DNA of 25,712 bases from a virus, in IMG/VR virus record IMGVR_UViG_3300024520_000448, positions 1-25,712 of that record; one strand, 5' to 3'. Below, in pieces: positions 15,732 to 22,411 of this stretch; positions within the stretch are counted from its first letter, which is position 1, and each line of letters begins with the position of its first letter. Under the pieces are notes generated by a model. It did not search any database. It saw only the letters and a program-made list of their open reading frames with translations, and was not told where the DNA came from. Both the position numbers and the translations under genes were made by a program.

Positions 15732-18700
15732 ATGCGAACGCTACCGCGAGACGAACTGGCGAGGCGGCGGCGATGGCAGCCGCATCTCCTAGTCAAGTTC
15801 GAGCAGTATCGTCTCCGCGATACGCCCGGCAGCGAGTTCCTTCGGACTCTCTACTGGTCCACGGATCCCGTGACCTATGACTACGGAAACACGGGGACCG
15901 ATATCGACTTCGATGCTGTGGTTGTGGATGCGACCAGCGTGCTCGCGGGGATGGGTCACGTCCAAGGTCCATTCGAGATCGGCGGGCTTCAGAAGACGCT
16001 GACCCTGCGGCTTCGCAATGGTGAGATCTCTACGGCCACTGCCGCAGGCAGCCCGGCGACGATGCGTCTCTCCGAGTTCCTGCGCGATCAGTGGCCGCTC
16101 CAGTTCGGGATGATCGAGGTCGCGGAGATCCGGCTCGACCTGGACGCAGGCGAGCAGCTCCCGGACCTCTCGGCGCTCGACGGAGACGAACATGACGTCT
16201 GGTATCGCGGCGAGCTGGTGCGGGTCGCGGACGAGAACCAGAGCGAGATCGTGCTGGAGTTCTCGACGTCGCTCTTCAGTCGGAACGAGAAGAGCCTGCT
16301 GGGGCCACCGCTGCCCGGTACGGATGAGACGACCGATCCCATCGACCGAGGCACCCGCCTCCCGACGCTGCTCGGCGATGTCTTCCGTTCGAGTACGCGG
16401 GGGTTTCAGGTCGGCGGCGTGACGACGCTGGCGCGCACGATCAGCCCGACATCGACGGCGCTGCATTTCACGGACATCGGGGACTTCACATCTGCCGCTC
16501 GGATCCTGATCGGACGCGAGCAGATAACTATGTTTGGCGCTCCGTTGCAGGGCGTTAACGGCTGGCAAGTTTCCGGGGGCGCCGCGGGTCGCGGAACGAG
16601 TGGGACTCAGGCAGCGTCGCACGCGGCCGGCGAGACGATTCTCCAGCTCCCGGCCGGCTCGTCCGTGTATAAGTGGCTGGTCGCGGATCACGAGATTGAC
16701 TCCGTCGATGCGATCTACGCGCACTCGATCGCGAGCCCCGATATGGTGCGCGTCGATGAGAGTCTGTTTACGAAGACGTACACCGACACGACGAGTCTGC
16801 CGGCGGGTCTTGCGGGTCCGGTGACGACGATCTCGCTGAACAGGACGAACCTGCTCAGGATCATTAATGACCTGATCATCCTCGGCGCCGCGCAGACGCA
16901 GGATCAGCAGATCAGCGTCACGACTACCACTACCATCACGCCGCAGTCCTCGGTTACAAACGACGACCAGATGCCTACATCCTGGCACGGGCACGCGGAT
17001 ATGAGTCTGCTGATCGATGGACAGACGGGCTCCGCAAATACGCTGAATCAGGTCTCTTCGGGGAGCAAGTCGGGAACGATCTTCTTCCCAGATCCCGGCG
17101 GGACGATCATCAGCCAGCGCCTGAGGGTATGGATGGAGGATAATGCCAGCGACTATTCTGGAGTTGGAATAACCATCACACACGGGGGGACGCTGGTCCA
17201 CAATTCGCACACCGGCAGCTCGGGCGTGTATAACGACTATGCCCCGGTGCTTCTATCCAGTCTGAACTCCACTACTAACCGAGTGGACATCACTATGATA
17301 GGAGGGGTTAGCGCAAACCAGATGCAGATCGGCGAGATCCACCGGAGCGTGACCTATATCCCCTACCCGCCGGCCGTCACGTCACCGTCGAGAGTGACGA
17401 TAGACATCCAGAATCAGGCCGCGGCAGTCGGCGGGTCGCTCCGCTTCTTCGTCAACGCGCAGGGCGGCGTAGTCCCGGCCTTGGACACGAACTACACGGC
17501 CTCGGCGGGTGATCCTGTCTACAACCTGCCCGACATGCTGCGCTGGATCCTGACGGAACGGATGGGCCTGGCTCACGGCGACCTGGACGCTACAACCTGG
17601 AGCGCCGCCGAGACGGAGCTGGCAACCCAGGTACTCGGAACAGTCCTTCACGAACTCGGCGAGACGCCGGAAGGGATTATCGCGCGGCTCTGTTTCGAGG
17701 GCCGCGGCCAGATCGCTCTATGCGAAGGCGCAAGCGGCACCGTCTGGAAGCTACACGTCGCCGAGCAAAGCTCCGGCAGTGTCTACCAGTACCCTGCGGC
17801 GTCGCGGACGCTGACGCAGTGGGGGAGCCTGACGGCCGAAGCTCGCGACCGCTCGGGCCTCTATAACGAGACGACCGTCCTCGGGGACTTCGATCGCACG
17901 TTCCAGCCGGGCGATGCTGGTGGCTTTCAGTTCGCGCAGCAGATCAGCGAGGACGTCTCGGCGGTATCGACCTATGACTTCTTCCCTGCCGCAGGAGCGC
18001 TGCCGCTGAAGGGGTCGGCGCAATTCGACCGCGGCACCCACGGCGAGAGCCTTCGGATCTTCGGACGTCGGCCGCGCAATGATGTCTTCGGCCTATTGAC
18101 CCACGAGCACGCAGAGAAGCAGGGAGTGATCACCGCGGCCCGCGCATCGGCGCAGCGTGACATCGCTGGCTTTTACATGAATGACGCCATGAGGGCGAAT
18201 GCGCGAGTCTTCCACATGACGGACGTCCCGTGGGTGGAGGCGCTCGATCTCGAGCTGGGCGATATGGTGAGATTCATCCCGACCTGGCAGTCTGCGAGCC
18301 AGCCTCTTCTCTCGCTGACGGATCCGGGGACGACGGACCACATCCAACAGGTCGGGGGCTCGATCTTCAGCTACACGACAACGAATACCGGGGAGGCTCA
18401 GGGCGGGACGAGCCTCCGAGTCCAGCCGGCCACGAGCGGCACGGATACGAGCGTCAGGCTCCCGCTCGGATGCGATCTGGGCGCGACCGATGATGACACT
18501 GGGGATCAGATCGACTTCATTTCTGTCGATGTCTACTGCCCCGCATCTATGTTCGCGATCATTACTGCGGTGAATTTGCTCTTCACGAGCCATGAGAGTT
18601 TCTCCACGGACTACAAGGTCGCGGCCATGGGCGTCGGGGATCTAGTGTCAGATGAATGGGTGACACTGACGAAGAACGTCGCGGAATTCGCTTCTCCTAC

Positions 18701-18905
18701 GGGCACCTGGGAGCCGAGCAAGACGACCCTCGTCCAGCTCCAGGTCGGGCACTCAGCATCAGCGGCAGGGGCCGAGTCCTTTCACTGGTCCAACCTGCGG
18801 CGCGGCCCGACGATCAAGGGCCGGGTCATAGGGGCGACGAAGCAGCTCGGGGGCCAGGCCGCACGCGGCCGGATCGACCTCGACATCGCAGAGCAGCTCG
18901 TCTGA
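15732..18905 (+). CDS. Large tail-tip hub protein with inserted beta domains
   Basis: 1057 residues, the largest protein here, ATG 15732 with AAAGGGGA at 15721-15728. It lies where central tail-hub/minor tail proteins are found. The N-terminal region (to about 400) has hub-like strands (FEIGGLQKTLTLRLRNGE) and DRGTRLPTLLGDVF. A Ser/Thr/Gly-rich beta insert spans about 409-546 and includes RLRVWMEDN. A mixed segment with LPDMLRWILTERMGLAHGD follows (about 597-615). Near the end, about 888-1020, is a jelly-roll-like domain (SLRVQPATSG then VQLQVGHSASAAGAESFHW). It likely closes the tube, contacts the host and supports the fibre proteins. No peptidase or glycosidase motif is evident. Confidence 0.7.
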   Translation: MRTLPRDELARRRRWQPHLLVKFEQYRLRDTPGSEFLRTLYWSTDPVTYDYGNTGTDIDFDAVVVDATSVLAGMGHVQGPFEIGGLQKTLTLRLRNGEISTATAAGSPATMRLSEFLRDQWPLQFGMIEVAEIRLDLDAGEQLPDLSALDGDEHDVWYRGELVRVADENQSEIVLEFSTSLFSRNEKSLLGPPLPGTDETTDPIDRGTRLPTLLGDVFRSSTRGFQVGGVTTLARTISPTSTALHFTDIGDFTSAARILIGREQITMFGAPLQGVNGWQVSGGAAGRGTSGTQAASHAAGETILQLPAGSSVYKWLVADHEIDSVDAIYAHSIASPDMVRVDESLFTKTYTDTTSLPAGLAGPVTTISLNRTNLLRIINDLIILGAAQTQDQQISVTTTTTITPQSSVTNDDQMPTSWHGHADMSLLIDGQTGSANTLNQVSSGSKSGTIFFPDPGGTIISQRLRVWMEDNASDYSGVGITITHGGTLVHNSHTGSSGVYNDYAPVLLSSLNSTTNRVDITMIGGVSANQMQIGEIHRSVTYIPYPPAVTSPSRVTIDIQNQAAAVGGSLRFFVNAQGGVVPALDTNYTASAGDPVYNLPDMLRWILTERMGLAHGDLDATTWSAAETELATQVLGTVLHELGETPEGIIARLCFEGRGQIALCEGASGTVWKLHVAEQSSGSVYQYPAASRTLTQWGSLTAEARDRSGLYNETTVLGDFDRTFQPGDAGGFQFAQQISEDVSAVSTYDFFPAAGALPLKGSAQFDRGTHGESLRIFGRRPRNDVFGLLTHEHAEKQGVITAARASAQRDIAGFYMNDAMRANARVFHMTDVPWVEALDLELGDMVRFIPTWQSASQPLLSLTDPGTTDHIQQVGGSIFSYTTTNTGEAQGGTSLRVQPATSGTDTSVRLPLGCDLGATDDDTGDQIDFISVDVYCPASMFAIITAVNLLFTSHESFSTDYKVAAMGVGDLVSDEWVTLTKNVAEFASPTGTWEPSKTTLVQLQVGHSASAAGAESFHWSNLRRGPTIKGRVIGATKQLGGQAARGRIDLDIAEQLV

Positions 18906-19318
18906 TGGCCCGCCAACTCTGGGACTGGCAGGACATGAAGGAGCGGCACCCCGGCGCGATCTCGCCGAGCGCTGCCAGCTCGGCCTTCGTGGAGATGACG
19001 CTGCTCAATAACTGGGCAGATGCCTCCGCGGCCTGGGGTGTTCTCAGCTATCGGCTCGACGAGGACGGGATGGTCGAGCTGCGCGGAATGACAAAGCACA
19101 CGGCGTCGCTCACTAGCGGGGACTTTGTCATCGCGACGCTACCTGCTGGGGTCCGGCCGGGCGTCGAGATCCAGAAGGTCGAGTTCTACGTCTCGGCTTC
19201 GATCCCGGTCGTGACGCCGATTCGGGTTCTGACGAACGGGCAGATCGCGTGGAAGGGTTCGAGCGGGTCGGCGATCGACTACCTCGTCCTGGACATTGAC
19301 TTCCTGGCGGAACAGTAG
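18905..19318 (+). CDS. Fibre-tip / receptor-binding-type protein 1
   Basis: 137 residues; I choose ATG 18905 because it overlaps the hub stop as TGATG, while longer in-frame versions lie inside the hub gene. The signature is SYRLDEDGMVELRGM (about 47-61) followed by VIATLPAGVRPG (about 75-86): a strand-turn-strand with a conserved Y/RxDxxGxVxLxG and a later LPxGxRP. That signature is typical of C-terminal domains of phage tail fibres and minor tail proteins. It is the first of three tandem genes sharing this pattern. Its N-terminus (MARQLWDWQDMKERHPG) may attach to the tip. Likely a host-recognition subunit. Confidence 0.7.
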   Translation: MARQLWDWQDMKERHPGAISPSAASSAFVEMTLLNNWADASAAWGVLSYRLDEDGMVELRGMTKHTASLTSGDFVIATLPAGVRPGVEIQKVEFYVSASIPVVTPIRVLTNGQIAWKGSSGSAIDYLVLDIDFLAEQ

Positions 19319-19771
19319 ATGGCCCGCAGCCAGATCCCGACAGAGAGTCTCCTGAAGGTCGAGACGAGTTCGCTCTCGCCGTCCGACTCCGATGAATCCT
19401 GGACGACGGTCGGCGCAGCGGGCGCGATAGCCTACTCGGGGACATGGGCCGCGCACGCGACGGAGCCCGCGCTGCGCTACCGCATCGACTCGCTCGGGAA
19501 CGTCCACTTCGTAGGCAGTTGCCAACTGGCGGCGACGCCTCACGCGACGCTGGAAACGGTCCTCGTCCTGCCGGCGAACATGGCACCCGGATCTGGGATC
19601 CTTTACTACCTGAACGTCGCGGCGGAGCAGTCGCCCTACAGCCAACTCTACACCTACTCGGTGCGAATCGTCTACGCGGCCGACGCGACGTCTCCGCTCG
19701 CGCTCAACTGGTGGCTCGGGGGCGGCTCGATCTCGGAGCTGCGTTTCGCAAACTCCTGGCACCCGGTCTGA
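19319..19771 (+). CDS. Fibre-tip / receptor-binding-type protein 2
   Basis: 150 residues, ATG 19319 immediately after the previous stop. It repeats the signature as ALRYRIDSLGNVHFVGSC (about 50-67) and VLVLPANMAPGSG (about 80-92). Compared with its upstream neighbour, the N-terminal helix is replaced by a Ser/Asp-rich segment and the C-terminus ends in an aromatic-rich WWLGGGSISEL block. The divergence, with the core pattern kept, suggests duplication and change of binding surface. It ends in TGATG with the third copy. No enzymatic motif. Confidence 0.7.
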   Translation: MARSQIPTESLLKVETSSLSPSDSDESWTTVGAAGAIAYSGTWAAHATEPALRYRIDSLGNVHFVGSCQLAATPHATLETVLVLPANMAPGSGILYYLNVAAEQSPYSQLYTYSVRIVYAADATSPLALNWWLGGGSISELRFANSWHPV

Positions 19772-20226
19772 TGTCGCTCTTTTGGCGCCGCGCCGATCTG
19801 AAGAAGGTCAATCCGGGGACGAAGCTCCCGGCCGATGCGACCGACTGGATCGCCGTCTCTGGCGGCATCGGCTTCGCTGCAGCGGCCGGCTCGGACTGGA
19901 CGAATGCGGCCTTCGCGGACCCGCTCCGCTATCGGCGCGACGCCTCGGGCCGAGTCTATCTGAAGGGGACGATCGCGAAGAGCGACAGTCCGGTGCAGTT
20001 CCTCGGCTCCCCGGTCGTGACGATGCCGGCGGACTTTCGGATGAGTGGCTCGCTCGTGCAGTTATCGACCTGCTACTCCAGCCAGTCGTCCTCGGCGGGC
20101 CTCTCGGTCGTGACGATCTGGGGCGAGGGCAGCGTACTCGCGGGCCAGATTCGTTTCACGGGCTACGGCGGGACGAACGCAGTCGGGCTCTGTGTAATTG
20201 ATCTAAGCTATCTCGCGGGGGGGTAG
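19771..20226 (+). CDS. Fibre-tip / receptor-binding-type protein 3
   Basis: 151 residues from ATG 19771, overlapping the previous stop (TGATG); longer in-frame versions would lie inside the second copy. It carries the third example of the signature: PLRYRRDASGRVYLKGTI (about 50-67) and VVTMPADFRMSG (about 81-92). The N-terminus (SLFWRRADLKKVNPGTKLP) is basic and the C-terminus is Gly/aromatic-rich. Together the three genes look like a small family of recognition domains encoded as separate chains rather than one long fibre. The lysis module starts 8 bases after its stop. Confidence 0.7.
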   Translation: MSLFWRRADLKKVNPGTKLPADATDWIAVSGGIGFAAAAGSDWTNAAFADPLRYRRDASGRVYLKGTIAKSDSPVQFLGSPVVTMPADFRMSGSLVQLSTCYSSQSSSAGLSVVTIWGEGSVLAGQIRFTGYGGTNAVGLCVIDLSYLAGG

Positions 20227-20233
20227 TAGATAC

Positions 20234-20506
20234 GTGATGGAGATCCCGAACGAAGTAGTCGCTCTGGTAGTAACGGCTCTTGCCGGCGGCGGCGGGTTCG
20301 CGGCGCGGCGCTGGCACAACGGTAACGGCCGCCACGCGGCGGCGGTCGAGGGGACGGAGCGCCGGCAGGGGCAGTCTGAATTGATCGCGGCGGTGCGTGA
20401 AGGGACTCGGGCGACGCGCGAGGAGGCCAGCAAATCCCAAAGCGGTATTACGGCGCTCGCTAAAGAGCAGGCCGAACTCGTTGGCTACCTCAAGGCCAAG
20501 CTCTGA
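20234..20506 (+). CDS. One-TM membrane protein, candidate holin
   Basis: 90 residues from GTG 20234 (an ATG at 20237 gives one residue less); the upstream G-run at 20217-20223 fits GTG slightly better. Residues 8-24 form a single hydrophobic segment (VVALVVTALAGGGGFAA) with RRW right after it, so the N-terminus is short. The remainder (about 38-90) is a charged helix that may form a coiled coil. One-TM proteins with a helical tail occur among holins and related lysis proteins, and the endolysin follows directly. An inner-membrane spanin is an alternative because the helical tail would be long enough to reach outward. The holin call depends on context. Confidence 0.6.
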   Translation: MMEIPNEVVALVVTALAGGGGFAARRWHNGNGRHAAAVEGTERRQGQSELIAAVREGTRATREEASKSQSGITALAKEQAELVGYLKAKL

Positions 20507-20965
20507 ATGAGTCGAGGACCGTGGACCTACGGGCGGCGCTCGACGTCGCGGATTCTGACCTGCCATCCCGATCTGAGGCGCGTGCTGTACCGCGTAATCC
20601 TACACCTCGACGTAACGATCCTCTGCGGGTCGCGCACCGAGGCCGAGCAGGAGGCCGCGTTCCGTGGCGGGACTACTACGCTCCACTTCCCCGAGTCAAA
20701 GCACAACGTCAAGCCGGGCCGGCTCTACAGCGACGCGGTAGACCTCGCGCCCTACGATCCCGAGGTTCCGGGCGGCATCGACTGGGCCGACGTGGCCGGG
20801 TTCGAGCGCATGGCCGACCTCGTGCTAGCGTGCTCGGACGGCGAGGGCGTTCCGCTCCGCTGGGGGGGAGACTGGGATATGGGGGGCGACCGGAACCCGG
20901 CCGGAGCGCTTGAGGATCTCCCGCATTTCGAGCGACTGCGACCGTTCCGGGCGGTGAGTCCGTGA
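20507..20965 (+). CDS. Endolysin, M15-family zinc peptidase (L-Ala-D-Glu type)
   Basis: 152 residues, ATG 20507 adjacent to the holin-like gene stop. It should cut the peptide stem of peptidoglycan. Metal and catalytic motifs of the VanY/T5-endolysin group are intact: SKHN with His 66, SDAVDL with Asp 79, RWGGDWD (118-124) and EDLPHFE with Asp 137 and zinc ligand His 140. The length matches single-domain phage M15 endolysins. There is no signal peptide, so it needs a holin to reach the wall. It ends in GTGA overlapping the next gene. Part of AAFRGG (50-55) is encoded by a 19-base word also present in the gene at 23974. Confidence 0.9.
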   Translation: MSRGPWTYGRRSTSRILTCHPDLRRVLYRVILHLDVTILCGSRTEAEQEAAFRGGTTTLHFPESKHNVKPGRLYSDAVDLAPYDPEVPGGIDWADVAGFERMADLVLACSDGEGVPLRWGGDWDMGGDRNPAGALEDLPHFERLRPFRAVSP

Positions 20966-21240
20966 CGCAGTATCGCGCCGCGATGGTACTGACTGCGATC
21001 ATCTTCGGGCTCGCGATCACTGCGGCCTATACGATGCCCGCTCCTGCCTGCGGCTCGTGCAATGTCGAGGAGCGCGACGAGTCTGTTGGCTTCGGTCTGC
21101 GCCAGGCGTGCGAGAACCTGATCGGCGTCGAGGACTATGATCCGCTGATCTGCGTAGGAAAGATCTGCGCCGTATTCGAGAAGCAGGGCTTCGACCCCGG
21201 CGAGCTATGCCCGTCGCCTCTACCTATAGGACCACAATGA
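20962..21240 (+). CDS. Exported Cys-rich small protein in the lysis cassette
   Basis: 92 residues from GTG 20962, overlapping the endolysin stop. Residues 7-24 are hydrophobic and followed by a small-residue stretch, so it is a signal peptide or an N-terminal anchor. The exported part has six cysteines (30, 33, 50, 64, 69, 83), an even number suited to disulfides outside the cytoplasm. It is acidic and has no long coiled coil, so it does not look like a classical inner-membrane spanin. It overlaps the following lipoprotein gene by ATGA. A lysis or envelope role is inferred from position; the family is unknown to me. Confidence 0.65.
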   Translation: MTQYRAAMVLTAIIFGLAITAAYTMPAPACGSCNVEERDESVGFGLRQACENLIGVEDYDPLICVGKICAVFEKQGFDPGELCPSPLPIGPQ

Positions 21241-21512
21241 AACAGCTCATCGTTATCCTCTCCGCTCTTTTCCTTCTAGGCTGCGTCGGCCCGACGATCC
21301 AGAGGACCGCGTCGGGCTGGCAACTGACGACCGGCGTTCTGGGCCAGGGGACGGCGAAGGTCGGCGACGCCGAGACGGCGGGCTCGTCGATCTCCGAGGG
21401 CGCGGCCGAGATGCTGCAGGGGATCATCCTGCCTGCGATCGAGATGGGCTGCTCCGCGATCCCGACCTGCAATCCTCAGGACGCGACCCACATCCACGCC
21501 GCGCCCGAATGA
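21237..21512 (+). CDS. Small lipoprotein in the lysis cassette
   Basis: 91 residues from ATG 21237, which overlaps the previous stop and has AGGA at 21228-21231. Residues 1-15 form a lipoprotein signal ending in LFLLGC, with Cys 16 as the lipidation site. The mature chain is Gly/Ala/Ser/Thr-rich and acidic, with two more cysteines (MGCSAIPTC) near the end. In the lysis cassette this fits an outer-membrane spanin-like lipoprotein, suggesting a diderm host, but the sequence is longer than many o-spanins and the inner partner is not obvious. An envelope lipoprotein with another role cannot be excluded. Confidence 0.7.
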   Translation: MKQLIVILSALFLLGCVGPTIQRTASGWQLTTGVLGQGTAKVGDAETAGSSISEGAAEMLQGIILPAIEMGCSAIPTCNPQDATHIHAAPE

Positions 21513-21976
21513 AGCTGAAGGCGGGCTATCGCTACCAGCTCCAGGATGAGAACGCCTGGACCCTGCCTTTCGCGATCTCTCGCCACATCGACCCGGCCGC
21601 GAGGCAACCCCCCCACAATCGCCTAGAGCGGGTCGGCCGAGGCCAAGGTCCGGCGCAGCGCTGGCGGATCGTGCTCGAATCGGACTGGGCACTCGACGGC
21701 GCATCGGGCGGGATGCGCGACACGGACGCGGCTCTCGCGGGGGCTGGCGTCCACGACGGACTCTATCAGCAGCTCCGCTGGGGGGTGATCCACATCGACG
21801 CCCGCGACGCCTGCGACGACTTCTGCCGCGACCTCTGGCTGGCTGCCGGCATGTGGCGGATCCGCGCCTGGTACGGCCGGCGAGCGCTGAAGAGATTCGG
21901 AGCTGCCGCCGCGGATCCAGACGCACAGAAGCCGGTGCGCACGATCGCGAACGTGGAGGTCGAGACGCTGCCTTAG
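21509..21976 (+). CDS. DUF1353-family protein
   Basis: 155 residues, ATG 21509 in an ATGA overlap with the lipoprotein gene. The DUF1353 pattern is visible: LDGASGG (about 62-68), GVHDGLYQQLRWG (about 79-91), and an Asp-containing helix DARDACDDFCRDLW (about 96-109) followed by GMW. Family members are common in phage genomes near tail or lysis genes, and their function is not firmly known. The conserved His/Asp pattern hints at metal or ligand binding. It is the last gene of the long + strand operon, and its stop at 21974-21976 overlaps the end of the opposing operon. Confidence 0.8.
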   Translation: MKLKAGYRYQLQDENAWTLPFAISRHIDPAARQPPHNRLERVGRGQGPAQRWRIVLESDWALDGASGGMRDTDAALAGAGVHDGLYQQLRWGVIHIDARDACDDFCRDLWLAAGMWRIRAWYGRRALKRFGAAAADPDAQKPVRTIANVEVETLP

Positions 21977-22050
21977 TCTCCGTGGAAGAAGTGCCAGATG
22001 CCGAGCCTGAAGCGGATCCAGGCGATCTCAAGGCGCTCGCGTGCCGTCAA
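21973..22050 (-). CDS. Possible 25-residue peptide at the convergent junction
   Basis: TTG at 22050 overlaps the previous stop as TTGA and the frame runs 25 codons to TAA, ending within the stop of the opposing DUF1353 gene. The peptide is basic and aromatic (MTARERLEIAWIRFRLGI then WHFFHGD), likely an amphipathic helix. The stop/start overlap follows the habit of this operon, but so short a frame with a TTG start can arise by chance. Confidence 0.3.
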   Translation of the reverse strand: MTARERLEIAWIRFRLGIWHFFHGD

Positions 22051-22214
22051 TGGTCGCGCCTCGCGAGGCCCGGATGATCTTCGATCATTTTCTCGCTCTG
22101 CTCCAGACGAAGCTCCAGACACTCGAAGCAGACTTCAAGCTGGACGTCTGGCTCGCCGGGGGCCTCTGTATGAATGATAGACGCCTCTGCTTCCCCGCAG
22201 TCGATGCAGGTCAC
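22047..22214 (-). CDS. 55-residue zinc-ribbon protein
   Basis: GTG at 22214 overlaps the previous stop (GTGA), and 55 codons follow. Cysteines 3, 6, 29 and 32 make two CxxC knuckles (CIDC and CFEC) with a 22-residue spacer, as in zinc ribbons that bind nucleic acids or proteins. The C-terminus is a charged helix (LELRLEQSEKMIEDH). No enzyme domain is present. It is probably a small accessory factor of the replication/recombination operon. The start lies in a hairpin loop (22203-22220). The spacing of the cysteine pairs in a coupled frame makes this a convincing small gene. Confidence 0.65.
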   Translation of the reverse strand: MTCIDCGEAEASIIHTEAPGEPDVQLEVCFECLELRLEQSEKMIEDHPGLARRDH

Positions 22215-22220
22215 TGCATC
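22203..22220 (-). repeat. Perfect hairpin holding a stop/start junction in its loop
   Basis: GATGCAG and CTGCATC are perfect 7-base complements around a 4-base loop. On the - strand transcript the loop is UGAC: the UGA stop of the upstream gene lies in it, and the GUG start of the zinc-ribbon gene begins at the last stem base. The element could tune re-initiation at this junction, or be a protein-binding site. Confidence 0.6.
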
Positions 22221-22411
22221 CGGCCGATCGCGATCCCTGCCATCAGGATCGCAGCGCCGAGGATCAGGAGATCCATCTTCAGCTCGGAGCCGGTCGGCCA
22301 GTTGATCCAGCGCCGGCGCTCTCGGCGCCGGACGCGGACGAGATCGTAGGGCGGGCTACAGTCGTCGGGACTTCGCCATCTGCTTCGGGGAATCATCGTC
22401 GTCTCCTCCAT
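22211..22411 (-). CDS. Small C-terminally anchored membrane protein
   Basis: 66 residues on the - strand, with ATG at 22411 overlapping the stop of the ERF gene as TGATG. The N-terminal 45 residues are strongly basic (VRRRERRRW), and residues about 47-63 form one hydrophobic segment (LLILGAAILMAGIAIG) with a very short tail. That makes a tail-anchored or simple inner-membrane protein with a cytoplasmic Arg-rich face. The Arg cluster could bind DNA or acidic lipids. The family is unknown. Being coupled to a recombination gene is odd for a membrane protein. Confidence 0.6.
   Translation of the reverse strand: MEETTMIPRSRWRSPDDCSPPYDLVRVRRRERRRWINWPTGSELKMDLLILGAAILMAGIAIGRMQ

Noticed and set aside
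15789-17210. 473-residue open frame on the - strand within the tail hub gene
   Set aside because: The + strand hub protein has coherent domains and codon use, whereas the - strand product is Arg/Asp-rich with no recognisable order. It is a mirror of biased codons.
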